From Apostichopus japonicus (Eukaryota > Echinodermata > Holothuroidea > Aspidochirotida > Stichopodidae): a DNA stretch of 64,000 bases. Shown in pieces: positions 12,747 through 23,888 of the stretch. The notes below the pieces were generated by a model. It was not told the DNA's origin. It saw nothing but the letters and a program-made list of their open reading frames with translations, and made no database searches. The stretch spans positions 6,942,714 through 7,006,713 of the forward strand of contig NC_092567.1 of NCBI RefSeq assembly GCF_037975245.1, given 5' to 3'. The number at the start of each line of letters is the position of its first letter. Within the stretch, counting starts at the first letter, position 1. A program made the translations under genes and the position numbers.

Positions 12747-13875
12747 CTGAAACAAACAAGACAAAAATAACGTATCAGTTCAGGTGCAAATTTTAATTAA
12801 TAACAAAACAACGAGGGGAAGATAAGGGTGGGAGAGTTTTTGTTGTAAACTATAGTGTAAACATGCATTGAGGTTCCAGTGCCATTCATTGTGGTCTTTG
12901 AAAAGCAATAATGCTTATAGAACTATTGACAGCTAGCAGATTAAGATATGTGAAATAGCATGGAATTCTGAGTAGAACAGTTATCAAATTCCACGTTTTC
13001 AAGTTATGGCCAAATGACAAAATGTTGGCAAATTCCTGTGATATAGTAAGAGGGACATATTTTGACTGGATGGATGCATTATGACTTTTTAAGGGTTGGA
13101 CCAAGTTTAAAAAACAGTATGCCCAAAGCCACTGCCATATTTCAAATAACTGACAGTTGAATAAAAAACAAAGGTTTTGCATAAGGAAATGACAATTCAA
13201 GTGATGCTGCCTCTATGTCCTTAGTCATTTAATGACTGGAAAAGTGATGACAATGTTATAAATACCAGTCACTACACCAATCACTTTTGTGGAAACCTAT
13301 TCAATATTCAAAATGATATATTTCTATACAGAAAAATGTTTCATGTGTTGACTAAGTCAAAGGTTTTGTGAAAAACATTTTTTTGAATGGAAAGAAAACC
13401 ATTCATAAGTGTCATTATGAAAGCAAATCAAGATTGAATTTAATATATATATTGGCATTTCCCTTTCATTCATGATGACAGCATTGATTAAAGTGTACCA
13501 GGGTGGAGACCCCCCAAGTCTTTCTCTTTCCCGCAAGTCTGCTGTACAATTTTTTAAGCTGTTTGCAACCACTATCACACATACACCCATGATACATGAC
13601 AAAGTTACTGCACTGGTTCTTAAAGCTGATTTGACTGATTGAAGTTTCAGCTCTATGTTAATTTATGAAAGCTTGTCATGTACGACAGGTCAGATCACTC
13701 AAAATCTTTGTACTGTATGAAATCACAGGTCTGCTGCAAAACTAGTAGATTCTTCTGTTGGACATTGCAATGGGTAAACAGCATCCATTTTGATGGGATT
13801 ATTGAAATTTTAAAGCCTTTTAGCTTAGGTTGTACAGTACATACACGTCCATAATGGCATAACATGTTTTCTCAC

Positions 13876-13977
13876 CTGTTTAACTATTACCACAGGAGAT
13901 GTCTTTCGTCCCTTTTCTCTCTCAAAGGCGGTCTCTGTTTCAATGAACTGAATAACTTTCAGCATCCTTTCCGGCTC
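13876..13977 (-). CDS. Middle 34-codon exon of the zinc-finger-family gene
   Basis: 102 bp bounded by an acceptor (tttgttag) and a donor (CAG then gtgaga). Only phase 0 is open; the other two frames contain stops. The peptide runs EPERMLKVIQFIETETAFER and then a basic stretch ending in VVIVKQ, consistent with an amphipathic helix. It joins in frame to the terminal exon. Confidence 0.7.
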
Positions 13978-14049
13978 CTAACAAAGGAAATATGAAAACA
14001 TTTTAGGTATTTTGGTATGAACAATTTTAATATTTCTATTTTGGTAAAC

Positions 14050-14273
14050 CAACATATCAATTTTAAAGAGGCTGACTCCTCTCAAGTTGTATGAATGCTT
14101 GCGCGACACATGAACCATAAATGCTCCCCAGCTCTTAGTCGAATAAGAACATTCTCCAACGCTGCAGAACACAATGAAATTTGGATCATGCTTGTGTAAT
14201 CGAACAGTGTGTTGTACCCATCTGTGCTTGTTGTTTGAAGAATAAAACACATGGAGCATTTGTATGAGGCCAT
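14050..14273 (-). pseudogene. Zinc-finger exon with a frameshift in finger 1
   Basis: From the ATG at 14273 the frame gives MASYKCSMCF, the first Cys pair of a finger. About 10 residues later the natural continuation (NKHRWVQHTVRLHKHDPNF) is in another frame. Joining the two would give C-x2-C-x12-H-x4-H. It is followed by a second finger C-x4-C-x12-H-x4-H ending in HVSRKH. The break lies at about 14229-14245. A one-base indel, a sequencing error or an unrecognised short intron could explain it. Downstream of the second finger the frame runs on into what looks like intron and stops at the acceptor of the next exon. No good GT donor in the needed phase is visible. Confidence 0.6.
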
Positions 14274-15214
14274 GGCTATTTTGGATTAATTTTTTTTTTC
14301 AGCCACACAGAATTTGGAGAAAGAAATTACGACGCTTTGGTAGGGCCTAGCTAGGCCTACTGTATTTGTTCATCACAATATTACTAGCTAGGACTCGGGA
14401 GTAGGTCTAGCCTACAGCAGGTAAAAATAATCCTGCAAAAATTAAATTGCAATATTTCAAATTTGAAATTGAAGTATCTTTTTTCAATCACCTTCAGAAA
14501 ACATGAAAACATTCTGAACTTCTCAATGCACTTCCAAGTAAGGCCTAGTGTTAGGCTAACCAGGCTGTATTGCGTGTGTTGTGAGCAAGAATGCTTTACA
14601 ACTTCAGGACTTAATAAACTGTTAGGGCTAGGACCCTAGTTCAAAAAGTGGGCACTGTGTACAGTGTTGCATTTAGTACAGTGTTACAGTTATTTGTTAA
14701 GGTACACAACAAACCAAATTGTGTTGTAACTTTTCATTATTTTTAGGCCCCTAGGGCCAAGGCCTAAAATTAACTTCGTAAGGTCAATGTTCAAGCATTT
14801 AACATCTTTGATGTTTGTGGTCACCGCTAATCATTGTAAAACAATTATTATTCTTCAGACAGTGGAAACCTTGCAGAGTACTATTACTAACAGGCTAGGT
14901 CTAACGTTAACCTATTACATGACTCCCAGGCCTAAACGAACTAACGTTAGAAATTTTACAATTAATTTTTTGGCATATGAACGTCACATATTATCAATGA
15001 AGTCGTATTTTCTTTTTTCAGGTATTAACAGAAATATGAATTGAACTAGATATGTATACCATTTCACACAGCAAACGATTTTGATGGATTTCTGGATTTG
15101 TATTTGCGGAATGAACTGAAGCCTAAGATGTTGATGCCAGATTCTGTTTCAAGATGGCGTTCCCGCGTAATTTGCGCATAATACACTGTGCCAGATAAAG
15201 TCGATCGCGTAATT
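14274..15214. other. Noncoding stretch upstream of the zinc-finger exon
   Basis: No gene seen. The stretch contains several taggcc/ggcctag words (14345-14360, 14535-14560, 14745-14770). It would hold the promoter of the - strand gene, but I see no convincing core element. Confidence 0.4.
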
Positions 15215-15920
15215 GATTGTAACATTTTAAACACTTATCGGACATTTTAGCGCCTGGACATACACATAAAATCTTATATATTTTTTTCTATTTAAAATAC
15301 AATTTAAACAATCGTTTAAGTGAGAAAAAATGTCAGTTTAGAGTGAGAGGTCAACAGGTCAATCGCAATTGTAATAAACGCTAGTGTTTAATATCTCAGA
15401 AGCGTGAATAAACATTCCGTTTATCATTTCTGTATGGTACTGAAAACTTTGATATTTATCATCCCACATGCCGGTATTCACCTGTAAATATGTGTTTAGA
15501 CTAAATTTTGGTTGAATAAATACGCTATGAATGACTGCTTTAAAGTTACCATGATAACTTTTTCACAAACTGTCATTTTTCATTATCGTTGGTAAACAGA
15601 AGTATTTCGCTACAAATCTTAGTTTATTAGCACGACTTACATGTTCCAACATCAAACAAATACAGAAATTGCAAACTTATTTACTAAATAAATATTCTTT
15701 ACCCATCAGAAAATTAATGACATAACTAAACACTATATGTTTAGGTTCAATAAACCGTAGTGTTTAGTTTTTACACGTCGTCTCTACAATGAAGTAAACG
15801 CTATACGTTTAGTTAGAATCGGTGGTGTTCAGTTTTAAACGGCAGGTGTTCGTTTATAAACGGTTGATGTTTAATGTGACGCGTCACACTAAACGCGTCA
15901 CATGAAAAGTTTTTACAGTG
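15215..15920 (-). repeat. Right subterminal motif cluster
   Basis: Many gtttag / taaacac / taaacg words in both orientations, densest at 15715-15905, ending at ttttacagtg (15911-15920). A short palindrome tgacgcgtca sits near 15877-15886. It mirrors the cluster at 9055-9310. Confidence 0.6.
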
Positions 15921-16080
15921 TATTATAACATCCCGGAAATCTCCTTGCCAGTCTTTCCTTCTATTACTAAATGAATGAAAAAATATAGCAATTTTGAGAA
16001 TTCCAATATTTACGCATGCACGAACGTATACAATAGCTACCGCTATGAGAGGAAAGCACTTGGTATGGACGGGAACAGGA

Positions 16081-17127
16081 CACTTCGCCCAACAACCATT
16101 TCGCCCAACTGCCATTTCGCCCAACTGCCATTTCGCCCAACCTTACCATTTCGCCCAACCAGCCTGGTCATTTCGCCCAACCAGCCTGGTCATTTCTCCC
16201 AACAAGCCTGGTCATATCGCCCAACCAGCCTGGTCATTTCGCCCAACCAGCCTGGTCATTTCGCCCAACCTTGGTTAAATATGATACTTCAAAAGGAAAC
16301 GTTCGGGAATTGTTAACGTTACAGGATACGAACCGAATATTAAGGAAACTTGAAGATCGATCAGTGTGTTAGGGGTTAGGTTTGATAGTAAACGTTCGAA
16401 TATTAAGGAATATTAAGGAAACTTGAAGTCCTTTACTTTGTATAACTTTAGTAAGGAAACGTTCGGGAATTTTTGGCCATACAGGATACGAACCGAGTAT
16501 TAAAGAAACTTGAAGTTGTGGTTAAATTGATTTCATGTGATTACACATGTGGTTACATTGATAAAGTGGTTACATTGATTAAAAATAGAACTTCAATATT
16601 ACGGACGGGTTTTATATATATATATATTTTTTTTTTCAATTTAATAAGGAAACGTTCGGGAATTGTTATTCAGTAGGATGGATCAGTGTTTTAGGGGTTA
16701 GGTTTGATAGGTTTTTATGAAGACCGTCTCCCCTGTGTTTGTATAATAATATAACTTCCATTGTAGGCGTAAACGCCTAAAGTAGTGTAATCCTCCCATT
16801 ATACCCGAAATAACTGCTCAGACTCCGATATCGAGCGGACCTCACTTTTTTATTTACCTATTACGAAGTAACATAACCAAAAATAAATCAAATTGAACTA
16901 ATGGAATAGAAAAAGTAATATTATTCTGACTGAATATTAGTAAAAATAAGGTTGGGCGAAATGACCAACACGGTTGGGCGAAATGACCATGCTGGTTGGG
17001 CGAAATGACTATGATGGTTGGGCGAAATGACCATGCTGGTTGGGCGAAATGGCCAGGCTGGTTGGGCGAAATGACCAGGCTGGTTGGGCGAAATGGCAGT
17101 TGGGCGAAATGGTTGTTGGGCGAAGTG
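16081..17127. mobile_element. Foldback (TU/FB-like) element with tandem-repeat arms
   Basis: The left arm (16081-16270) consists of tandem copies of a cattTCGCCCAAC word, first with 16-bp spacing, then with 22-bp spacing (catttcgcccaaccagcctggt). The right arm (16950-17127) is the same structure in reverse complement. The outermost ~45 bp of the two arms match nearly base for base, starting CACTTCGCCCAACAACC. The middle has its own direct repeats of ggaaacgttcgggaatt (about 16297, 16456, 16648) and a taggggttaggtttgatag word. Long inverted repeats built from short tandem repeats are the hallmark of foldback elements such as Drosophila FB and sea urchin TU. No clear target-site duplication is visible (gaacagga left, actagaaa right). 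The open frames across the arms are only repeat translations. Confidence 0.75.
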
Positions 17128-19309
17128 ACTAGAAAGCGTATGGACTACCAGAGAAATCACAACCGAGGACCTGGAATTCTTTTGTTCAAGTCCTCGGTCA
17201 GATAGATAAACAAACGCACACACACGCACACACACACAAAAGGGTAGCCTTGTTAACAACTTTCAATAACCTGAAAATCGGCAAACGTTTGGAAGGTATG
17301 TGCTATGTTTTGAAGAGGTAATATAGTATCATACGTACACAGTTGCTGTTGAGATGGATTAAAGATTTCACTTTCACTTTTGAGTAGTTTTGAACGGTAT
17401 AATATTTTCGTTTTCTGTGTTGAGTGATTTTATCCACACAGGAAAAAGAACCATTACGAATGGCTAAAACTAGAAATAGTAAGCAATTCAGCCATCTACA
17501 TTTAAACAAAAGTTATTTCATTAAATTAATCTTCCGTATTCGCGTGTTTTGATTAATCAAAGCGTGAAATCATGAAAGCAATCGCGTAGCAATTACGCGC
17601 GCCCCTCTCAGAAAACGGGTACCCGTTTTGTGTGTTTTCGATTCGGGTACTCGAATGCTAAGTCGGGTACCCTTGGTATTCGGGTACCCGACTCAGACCT
17701 AGACTGTTTTTACTCATTAAATAAAAGTAATGCTCAAGAGAAATTTGTTATCCTCCGCTTGGATCAAGTAAATTATCATAGATGCAACTATGTTGCAGGC
17801 TATGGTAGTCTCTGATGAAAAAGGAATCACCATGGTTATTCAAAATATTTACGTATTTCCTGAGTTTATGGAAATGAGCATTTGTCATATCGTCACAAGT
17901 ATTGTAACTGAATCATAACCGTAAAACTAGGGACGAGCAGTTAGTTACAGATGATTTGTCTAGTCTTGTAGCTCTATAATTTAACTCAATTAAGTAATTA
18001 CAAACACATTTAGTCGTTTTCTATCATCAATATTTAAATTATTAGTTTTCATGGTATTTGATGGCATCACTAATGTGTTGTAATATAAAGCTGAATATCT
18101 TACGAATATCACGAGCAATCAAATGTTTTATTTCTCTGTACAATAACACATCTTTACTAAGATTCTACGTAAATTCATTATTTCAATTAATTAAGAGTAA
18201 TGTAAATACATACAAACCTCTCTATCTCTATCCCTCAACATAATTTCTCAGACTCGTACACAGTGTACGCTCTTTAATTGTTCTGTGTTTAAAGGACACA
18301 TCGAGAATCTCATTGTTAACGGTGGAGTGACGTCACTGCTGATGGTGTCATCATTGATCAATCTCAAAAGTAGTTAGTGTAAACAACACGTTTGCCCGAT
18401 CAATTAAATGCTTTACTATTTTTGACAGACGTGTGTATAATAGCTACTAACGTATCTCGTAATAACAGCTTAGAGAGAGATTCGGAGACGATGAAGTCGA
18501 AGTCCAAGTCAGCTTGCGCATTATTTAGAATATTCTAAACCGTCGATATAAGGTTTGTAGACTGATCAGCTATATTACTGATATGATAATGATATCAAAC
18601 TAATAAGATCAAAATTAAAGAATCAACTAGATTAATTACTCAGATAATATAATAGATAATATCATCGAGAACCAACATAAATCTCTTGAATATAATGTTT
18701 ATGATTTCATTCAAGATCAACAAAGATTAAGTATGCACTTAACATTTACATATCTCTCTTTTATGTTTTCATCAGTTTGGAATCGTACCGGCATTTACGA
18801 GTATCGTCGTCTGAATCTACAAACCGGTCAATGGCAGGTAAAGAGATTGTTCACCTTTTATTCAGCTATTGCTAGTAATGCAAGGCTGGTCAGCTTGTTT
18901 GCGTTATGCTGCCCTAGCACCGTTTTCAGTAAGTGTAAATACATCAATACAGTGAAACATCTGTGACGTTTACGTGTTGCTAGTAATATTACAAATTCTG
19001 ACGTAAAGAAAGAATTTTCAGATACCTTCCCGCTCCTACTTCCATGGGGTGGGGGGGGGGTGGAGAGAGCGGGTGGAATATTGCGTGCGAACATGGTCTA
19101 AATGAATCTCATTAGTTCTATATTATGTACAATTTCCATATACTGTAGCTATAGCTAAAATATTGACTTTTGGAAATTTTTAATATATATTGTACAATCG
19201 TTTTGACACATGCCGTTTTATTATAATTCGAGGTTGTGAATTTGTGTCCAATAAACTTCACGTTTATTCTGAGATGAAACCGTAGAATGTTAAAAATCAT
19301 ATTGAACAG
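17128..19309. other. Noncoding stretch with GGGTACCC palindromes and a weak exon candidate
   Basis: Contains a CA-rich microsatellite (17215-17238) and a cluster of gggtac / gggtaccc words in both orientations at about 17617-17690. A TGACGTCA site lies near 18330 and a G-tract near 19049. Apart from the weak exon candidate at 18776-18837, no coding sequence is supported. Confidence 0.45.
18776..18837 (+). other. Weak candidate exon (62 bp)
   Basis: Preceded by a pyrimidine-rich acceptor (ctcttttatgttttcatcag) and followed by CAG then gtaaag. One frame is open as WNRTGIYEYRRLNLQTGQWQ. Its possible phases do not match the next candidate + strand exon at 27031, so if real it needs another exon in between. 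It resembles no family I can name. Confidence 0.2.
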
Positions 19310-21200
19310 GTCTGTTCTTGTAATTTATGTATAATTGTTCATCATAACACATAACAACAGTCGTAACAGTCCGTTTAACTGACCATGTATCTTACTGTAG
19401 CAGCTCCCTGGTTTAAACTGGTCATGTTTAGGTCTTTATTTGTTTCTGATGGTGTGAGACGTGGGTCTTCCATGCATCAATTTAACACTAACAGCTATAT
19501 TACTTCAAATTGTTGGTCTTGATTCAAGTAATTACTAATCAAATTAAATTTAACCATTTCTATGGTACTTTGCGAATTGGTCAAATGTATAGGATGGTGA
19601 TGGGGAAAATTTGGAAGTTAGTAACAGGAACAAATGTATGTGGAATGTGACTCTAAAAACTTATTTTAAGTTGATTTCTATACTTTCGTAGTGTTTAACT
19701 CAAATAATGTTGAGAATTAAGTTAATGCGTAAACGTTTTAATAAAATTAAATAAGCTACATGCTACGTAATAGGTTATAACGTTGACCAATCCATATAAT
19801 ATTCACACGTAACTGGATAGCCCTGCAACTAATTAAGAGATCTAAATATGTTGTTCCGATCACATGACTGTTACTTATGCTAGTGAGGTATTTATCGTTT
19901 AATCAGATTCAGACAATATTTTGCCCCACAAATTTATTGTCATGTTTTATTTGTTTGTTTCCAAACCTTTAATATCTCTGACTACTCTCATCTTTCCTGG
20001 TGTGATTTTGGTGAAATAAAGTAAAATTATGTTTTCAAGGTCCTTATCTTTCCTTTGAGGGCCAAGTTTGTTACCAGCAGATTGAATAATTTGCCAGCAT
20101 AATTTGTCATCAGCTAATTGTTTCCTTTATTTTGATAATTATCTTCAAGTGTTAAGGATAGTTTATTGCCAAACCCAGACATTCCAGCCTCATTAATTAC
20201 GTATTGTTAGTGCCTAGGATTGGGTGGAGAGTTGAGGGCGCAAATTAATAGAGGAACAACTCACGTTAACTCCTGTACCATGTTTATTCCAAACGTAGAA
20301 ACAAAGTTATAAAAATCTGGAAGTGAACAGAAATACATATCTTTAAACTACATTTTTGAGATAAAAGTCTGTAAGTAAATCACGAGCATTGGTATGAAAT
20401 TTAACAGCTAAGCATATCATTTCAACATACAGTAGAACACTAGTAGCGTGTATGACTCTGAAACAACTTCATTGACATAACCGACGCTGCTTAACGTTTC
20501 CAATATACCACTATACATCCTCGTGAAGCATTGGTATTATTCTTCTGAACCAAAACTTAGCTGTAGTAAAAATCAATGACATTAACAAATATCTTAATCA
20601 AATAATATCTTCACCTGAACGAATGTACTGAACATATCCAGCTTTTACGTCACCATCTCGATGTACATTAAATATGAAAACTTATAATGTTGTCAATCAT
20701 GTTGCACCCTTCTTGTTTATGTTCAATTAAATTTGGGCCAAATGTTCATCATAGGCTCATAGCACATACAACAGTCGTAAGAACAGTCCGTTTGGCCGAC
20801 CCTTTAGCTTACTGTGTAGCTGCCCTAGCATATTTGTCTTTGTAGCAGGCTCCTTGGTTCTCACTGGTTATGTTCATTGTCTTCGTGTTCTCTGGTGTTA
20901 GGAGAAGTTGGTTTTCCATTAAATAAAGCTGTTAATACATAATAGGTTGTAAATTGACTAGACCGTGAAATATTTGCAGAATTATTGGATACCCTGCAAC
21001 TAACTAAGATATCTAGATATGTTGTCACAATCATGTAACTGCTCATGGTTACTGAATTATTTGTCATTAATCCAGATTTAGACAATTTGTGTCCCATCAA
21101 TTTAATCTTTCCAGGTGGACTGAAGTAACATTATGTGTTCAAGTCTTTCTCATTCCTTTAACGGTCAAGTTTGTTACCAGCAGATTGTAGCAAAAGCAAC
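19310..21200. repeat. Diverged direct duplication (19.3-20.1 and 20.7-21.2 kb)
   Basis: Three blocks recur in order. acagtcgtaa..acagtccgttt is at 19358 and 20770. A segment with ccctgcaacta, then taagatatct / taagagatct, and cagacaat is at 19820 and 20992. aagtttgttaccagcagattg is at 20065 and 21166. The second copy is shorter, with the spacing between blocks reduced. Identity is moderate, so the duplication is old. No coding sequence. Confidence 0.7.
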
Positions 21201-21378
21201 ACAAAGTACAGAAAGTAAACTGTTGCTACTCTTTCATCTTAGTTCAAGTTTACTCAATTATTAACTCAAATTTATCAAGGTAAATGTTCCTGCGACGGTT
21301 CCACGTATACACTCATGTGTATAGGACATTAAATACCTGTAGTTTCTAGGTCAGAAATGAGAATGAACTGGTAGTGTA

Positions 21379-21413
21379 TAGCCCACCACAATATAACATC
21401 TAAGGAAGTTGTT
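21379..21413 (+). repeat. 35-bp perfect inverted repeat, left partner
   Basis: The 35 bases from tagcccaccacaatataaca onward are exactly the reverse complement of 24745-24779. The match stops sharply at both sides. Confidence 0.85.
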
Positions 21414-22809
21414 ACAGATGGTGACCGATGCGAAGCAGCGCGAGTCAAAATTTTTGTACTTTGCATGGTAATAAAATCATACCAGAAACTGGTTTTTATC
21501 GCCATTTTTATTGCTTGTGAACATCCGACTCACCGTTTTCCAGAGTGCAAATGATATTGGCAATTGATATAAGGAATAGGTGAAACGTTTATTGATAAAA
21601 TGAAAGAAAATTGAAGACTATTTTGTAATTTGTGAAATATTATATTCGTGGTTTGGAATAAACTGTAGAAGAAGATCTTGCAAATATTTTTTTAGTGGCA
21701 CCAGATTCTCTCTGTGGAGTAAATCATTACCGATGATTCGGTGGAGCTGTGATTAAATCACTTTCCATTTCCACCACATTTACACAACACGTTCATAAAC
21801 CAGTCAGTATGTGGGAGCAATTATACTACTGTTTTGTTCTTTTGTCTAGATACCATGGTAACCAAAGAACTGGACACGTAATTTGTGATGCTGTATACGA
21901 ACATAATGTTCATAAAGATCACCCACATCAATCAGTTTTTTTTTCTTCAAGATACTGCGTCACGAATATATATATACATGCTAAGCCCGTGCCGTATATT
22001 GCTTTCTGCATTTTTGAAAAAGTATCTTACATGTACTGTAGATTCTCCTTTGGGAGGGCTGGATGATCCGTTTACAGCAATGGTTGAATGACAAAAATAA
22101 CTTAACGAATGTAACATTTACATAGCTGGTTTCGTTTACAATGTCAACTTCATCGCCATCAAATAGCACTCCAAAGTTTTCATCAGTTTGAACTTTGATG
22201 AAATATTATAACTTTGATAGATGCTTGAACTCATTGGAAACCTGGTTGTTTTTTAACCAGCATCGGAACTTAAATAACACCTATCACATTTGTCATAACA
22301 TATATACATACTAGCTTCACCTTCTTATACATATAGTAACTGGAGCTAAAGTTGTTTCTATTCTAATATCCTGCTGAGGCTAATTACAAGCGGTCAGATT
22401 CATAGTTCCTACTATAATATTGCTATACCGTTGTTCAAATAACATGTACACTTAGAGTTTCCGTAAGAAATATATAACTCGAATCTATATTACAAAAAGT
22501 CCGGCGCATATATTGTTCATTTCCTTTCCGTTATCACCAGTATAAATATAAAATATTTATATATAGGAAAACCAAAGAATAGGAAATATAAAAATATGTA
22601 CATCAATATGAACATAAATATCAGAAAGTGAAAGATTAAAAATTAGTTGAAAACTTATGTTACTAAAAATAATACAAAAAGGATTCAAGTCATTCTGTTT
22701 GAATTAACTTTACAGCAAAGCAAAAAAAAAAAAAAAAGAACTGAAGGGCTTTATTCCATTTTTTGGGGCAAGATATTAAGATTGTGTACATTCTGTTGGC
22801 TATAATTAA
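21414..22809. other. AT-rich noncoding stretch
   Basis: No gene seen. An A-tract lies at 22722-22737 and AT-rich low-complexity sequence at 22545-22620. Confidence 0.5.
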
Positions 22810-23888
22810 GACCATGGTCACACCTATAAAATTGCATCTTCCGACAATCGTTTCTGAACTATAGTCCGACCATATTTAACTAACTACGATAGCGGTCACA
22901 CGTAGCATACTCACACTACTTTGTACTATATTCTTTTTCGGACACAGTGCATCAGTGAGTTATCTATGCTTTTGCAAAGCTATCATGCGCAGTTGCATTG
23001 GGTCGGTCAAGGGTCACAGTTTTGACATGTTTCGCGGGATTTTTAGATGTAAATAGTAGATGATGGCGATGGAAGCTCAATTTGCAGTAGCGCTTCATTG
23101 GTTCTTAGATTTGTATAGGATTTGTACTGTAGGAGGCGTCACATATTGGAAGAAGCATTCCTGCAAAGACATGAAGCCGCTGTTCGCCGACGGAGAGCGT
23201 GTAGACGCATATTCATTTGTAATACACACCGAAATATTATGGATATGCAAGCCCAGCACACACTGCTCACGCTAATGTGTATGCGTCCGTTCGTATCCCT
23301 CTTTCGCCATCATCTCCGCACACTTCCTAAACACCTTATTCCTGACAGGGTTTTCCACCATACGCTGCACATACTCCCCCCAAATATATCAATTAGTGTC
23401 AGGACTTCTTGTTCCTCCCAGGTTTTACCGTGAGTAGTGGCCGCCATTGGGAGTTGTCTTAACGAATTGTTCGGAGTGTTGATTGTTGTGTTGTTTTGTG
23501 GTAGAAACCGTACGTGTGCATGTACAGTACATGTATTAGTGTACAGTATGCAGTGCAGTGCAGGTTTGTTTTGTTTACATCATATGTATCTAGGCACGCG
23601 TCGCTATGTCAAGGGATTGAAATCGGGATTTCCGGCCGAGGTCAGTGTTTACGTTAATTAAAATTCGTAGTCGGACAACGCAATTGCGGTCACCCGCATG
23701 CTTCTTCCTGCTAAAGATGGTCGCACCATGGTTAATTTGGGGCTAATGATGCTAATTACCATCTTTAGTGGACGATGGTCGGACGATCGTCAGACCATAG
23801 TAGAGAGCGGGCACACGCAAACCGTACCATGGTAGGACCATGGACGGACCATCGTTATGTCTGAGAAAATGTACGTGTGACCGGGGTC
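22810..23888. mobile_element. Internally deleted PIF/Harbinger element
   Basis: Ends are gaccatggtcacac (22810) and gtgtgaccggggtc (to 23888), terminal inverted repeats matching at 12 of 14 positions. Both are flanked by taa (22807-22809 and 23889-23891), the 3-bp TWA target typical of PIF/Harbinger. The right subterminal part (23715-23870) is rich in ccatggt / ggtcggac inverted words. Inside, a Myb/SANT-like frame runs leftward from 23447. A + strand segment with arginine-rich frames at about 23060-23275 runs toward it and could be a transposase N-terminal remnant (weak). Harbinger elements typically encode a transposase and a Myb-like protein. Here both stop near 23275, as expected from an internal deletion. 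Confidence 0.85.
23272..23447 (-). pseudogene. Myb/SANT-like DNA-binding domain of a Harbinger element, broken
   Basis: Starting at the ATG at 23447 the frame reads MAATTHGKTWEEQEVLTLID. After a run of six G the homologous sequence continues in another frame as EYVQRMVENPVRNKVFRKCA and then EMMAKEGYERT, ending in a stop at 23274-23272. This fits the Myb/SANT-like pattern (W-x2-E-E-V-x2-L-I ... RNKxVxxxIAxxMxExGYxRT). One G fewer in the run explains the shift. The domain stops before its third helix, at the presumed deletion junction. In intact elements this protein helps bring the transposase to the DNA. Confidence 0.6.

Larger units (their letters stand above)
12417..14273 (-). pseudogene. 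C2H2 zinc-finger gene of a multicopy family, degraded
   Basis: Three exons on the - strand: a two-finger exon (about 14273-14050), a 34-codon exon (13977-13876) and a terminal exon (12746-12417). The last two have good AG/GT splice sites and join in phase 0. The arrangement (N-terminal paired C2H2 fingers, C-terminal segment with a LLAxYYVLxxxYPxxFxxxxxxxQ pattern) recalls large multicopy metazoan proteins of unknown function that are often several hundred residues long. Here fewer than 250 residues can be assembled and the middle is absent. The first exon is frameshifted within the first finger and has no strong donor. It lies inside the putative 9.1-15.9 kb transposon, so it may be transposon cargo or a captured fragment. 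The family link is from memory and not verified. Confidence 0.6.
9055..15920 (-). mobile_element. Possible CMC (CACTA/EnSpm-like) DNA transposon, ~6.9 kb
   Basis: The right end, read inward on the - strand, begins CACTGTAAAAAC. The left end reads TACTGTAAATAAA (9055 onward), matching 8 of the first 10 bases. Both ends are flanked by the dinucleotide ta. Inside each end lies a region dense in short words aaacact / gtttag / taaacg in both orientations (9070-9310; 15215-15915). Short TIRs beginning CACTG plus repetitive subterminal regions are the known architecture of CACTA/CMC elements. Inside are a MITE pair, 235-bp tandem repeats, a SINE and a broken zinc-finger gene on the - strand. No transposase frame was seen, so it would be nonautonomous or degraded. 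Alternatively the two motif-rich blocks are independent repeats. The left boundary is the weakest point. Confidence 0.45.

Noticed and set aside
15967-17259. Open frames rich in SPNxxxHFAQPAW repeats at 16 and 17 kb on both strands
   Set aside because: They are translations of the 22-bp tandem repeats of the foldback arms; several frames are open simultaneously, with no start or splice context.
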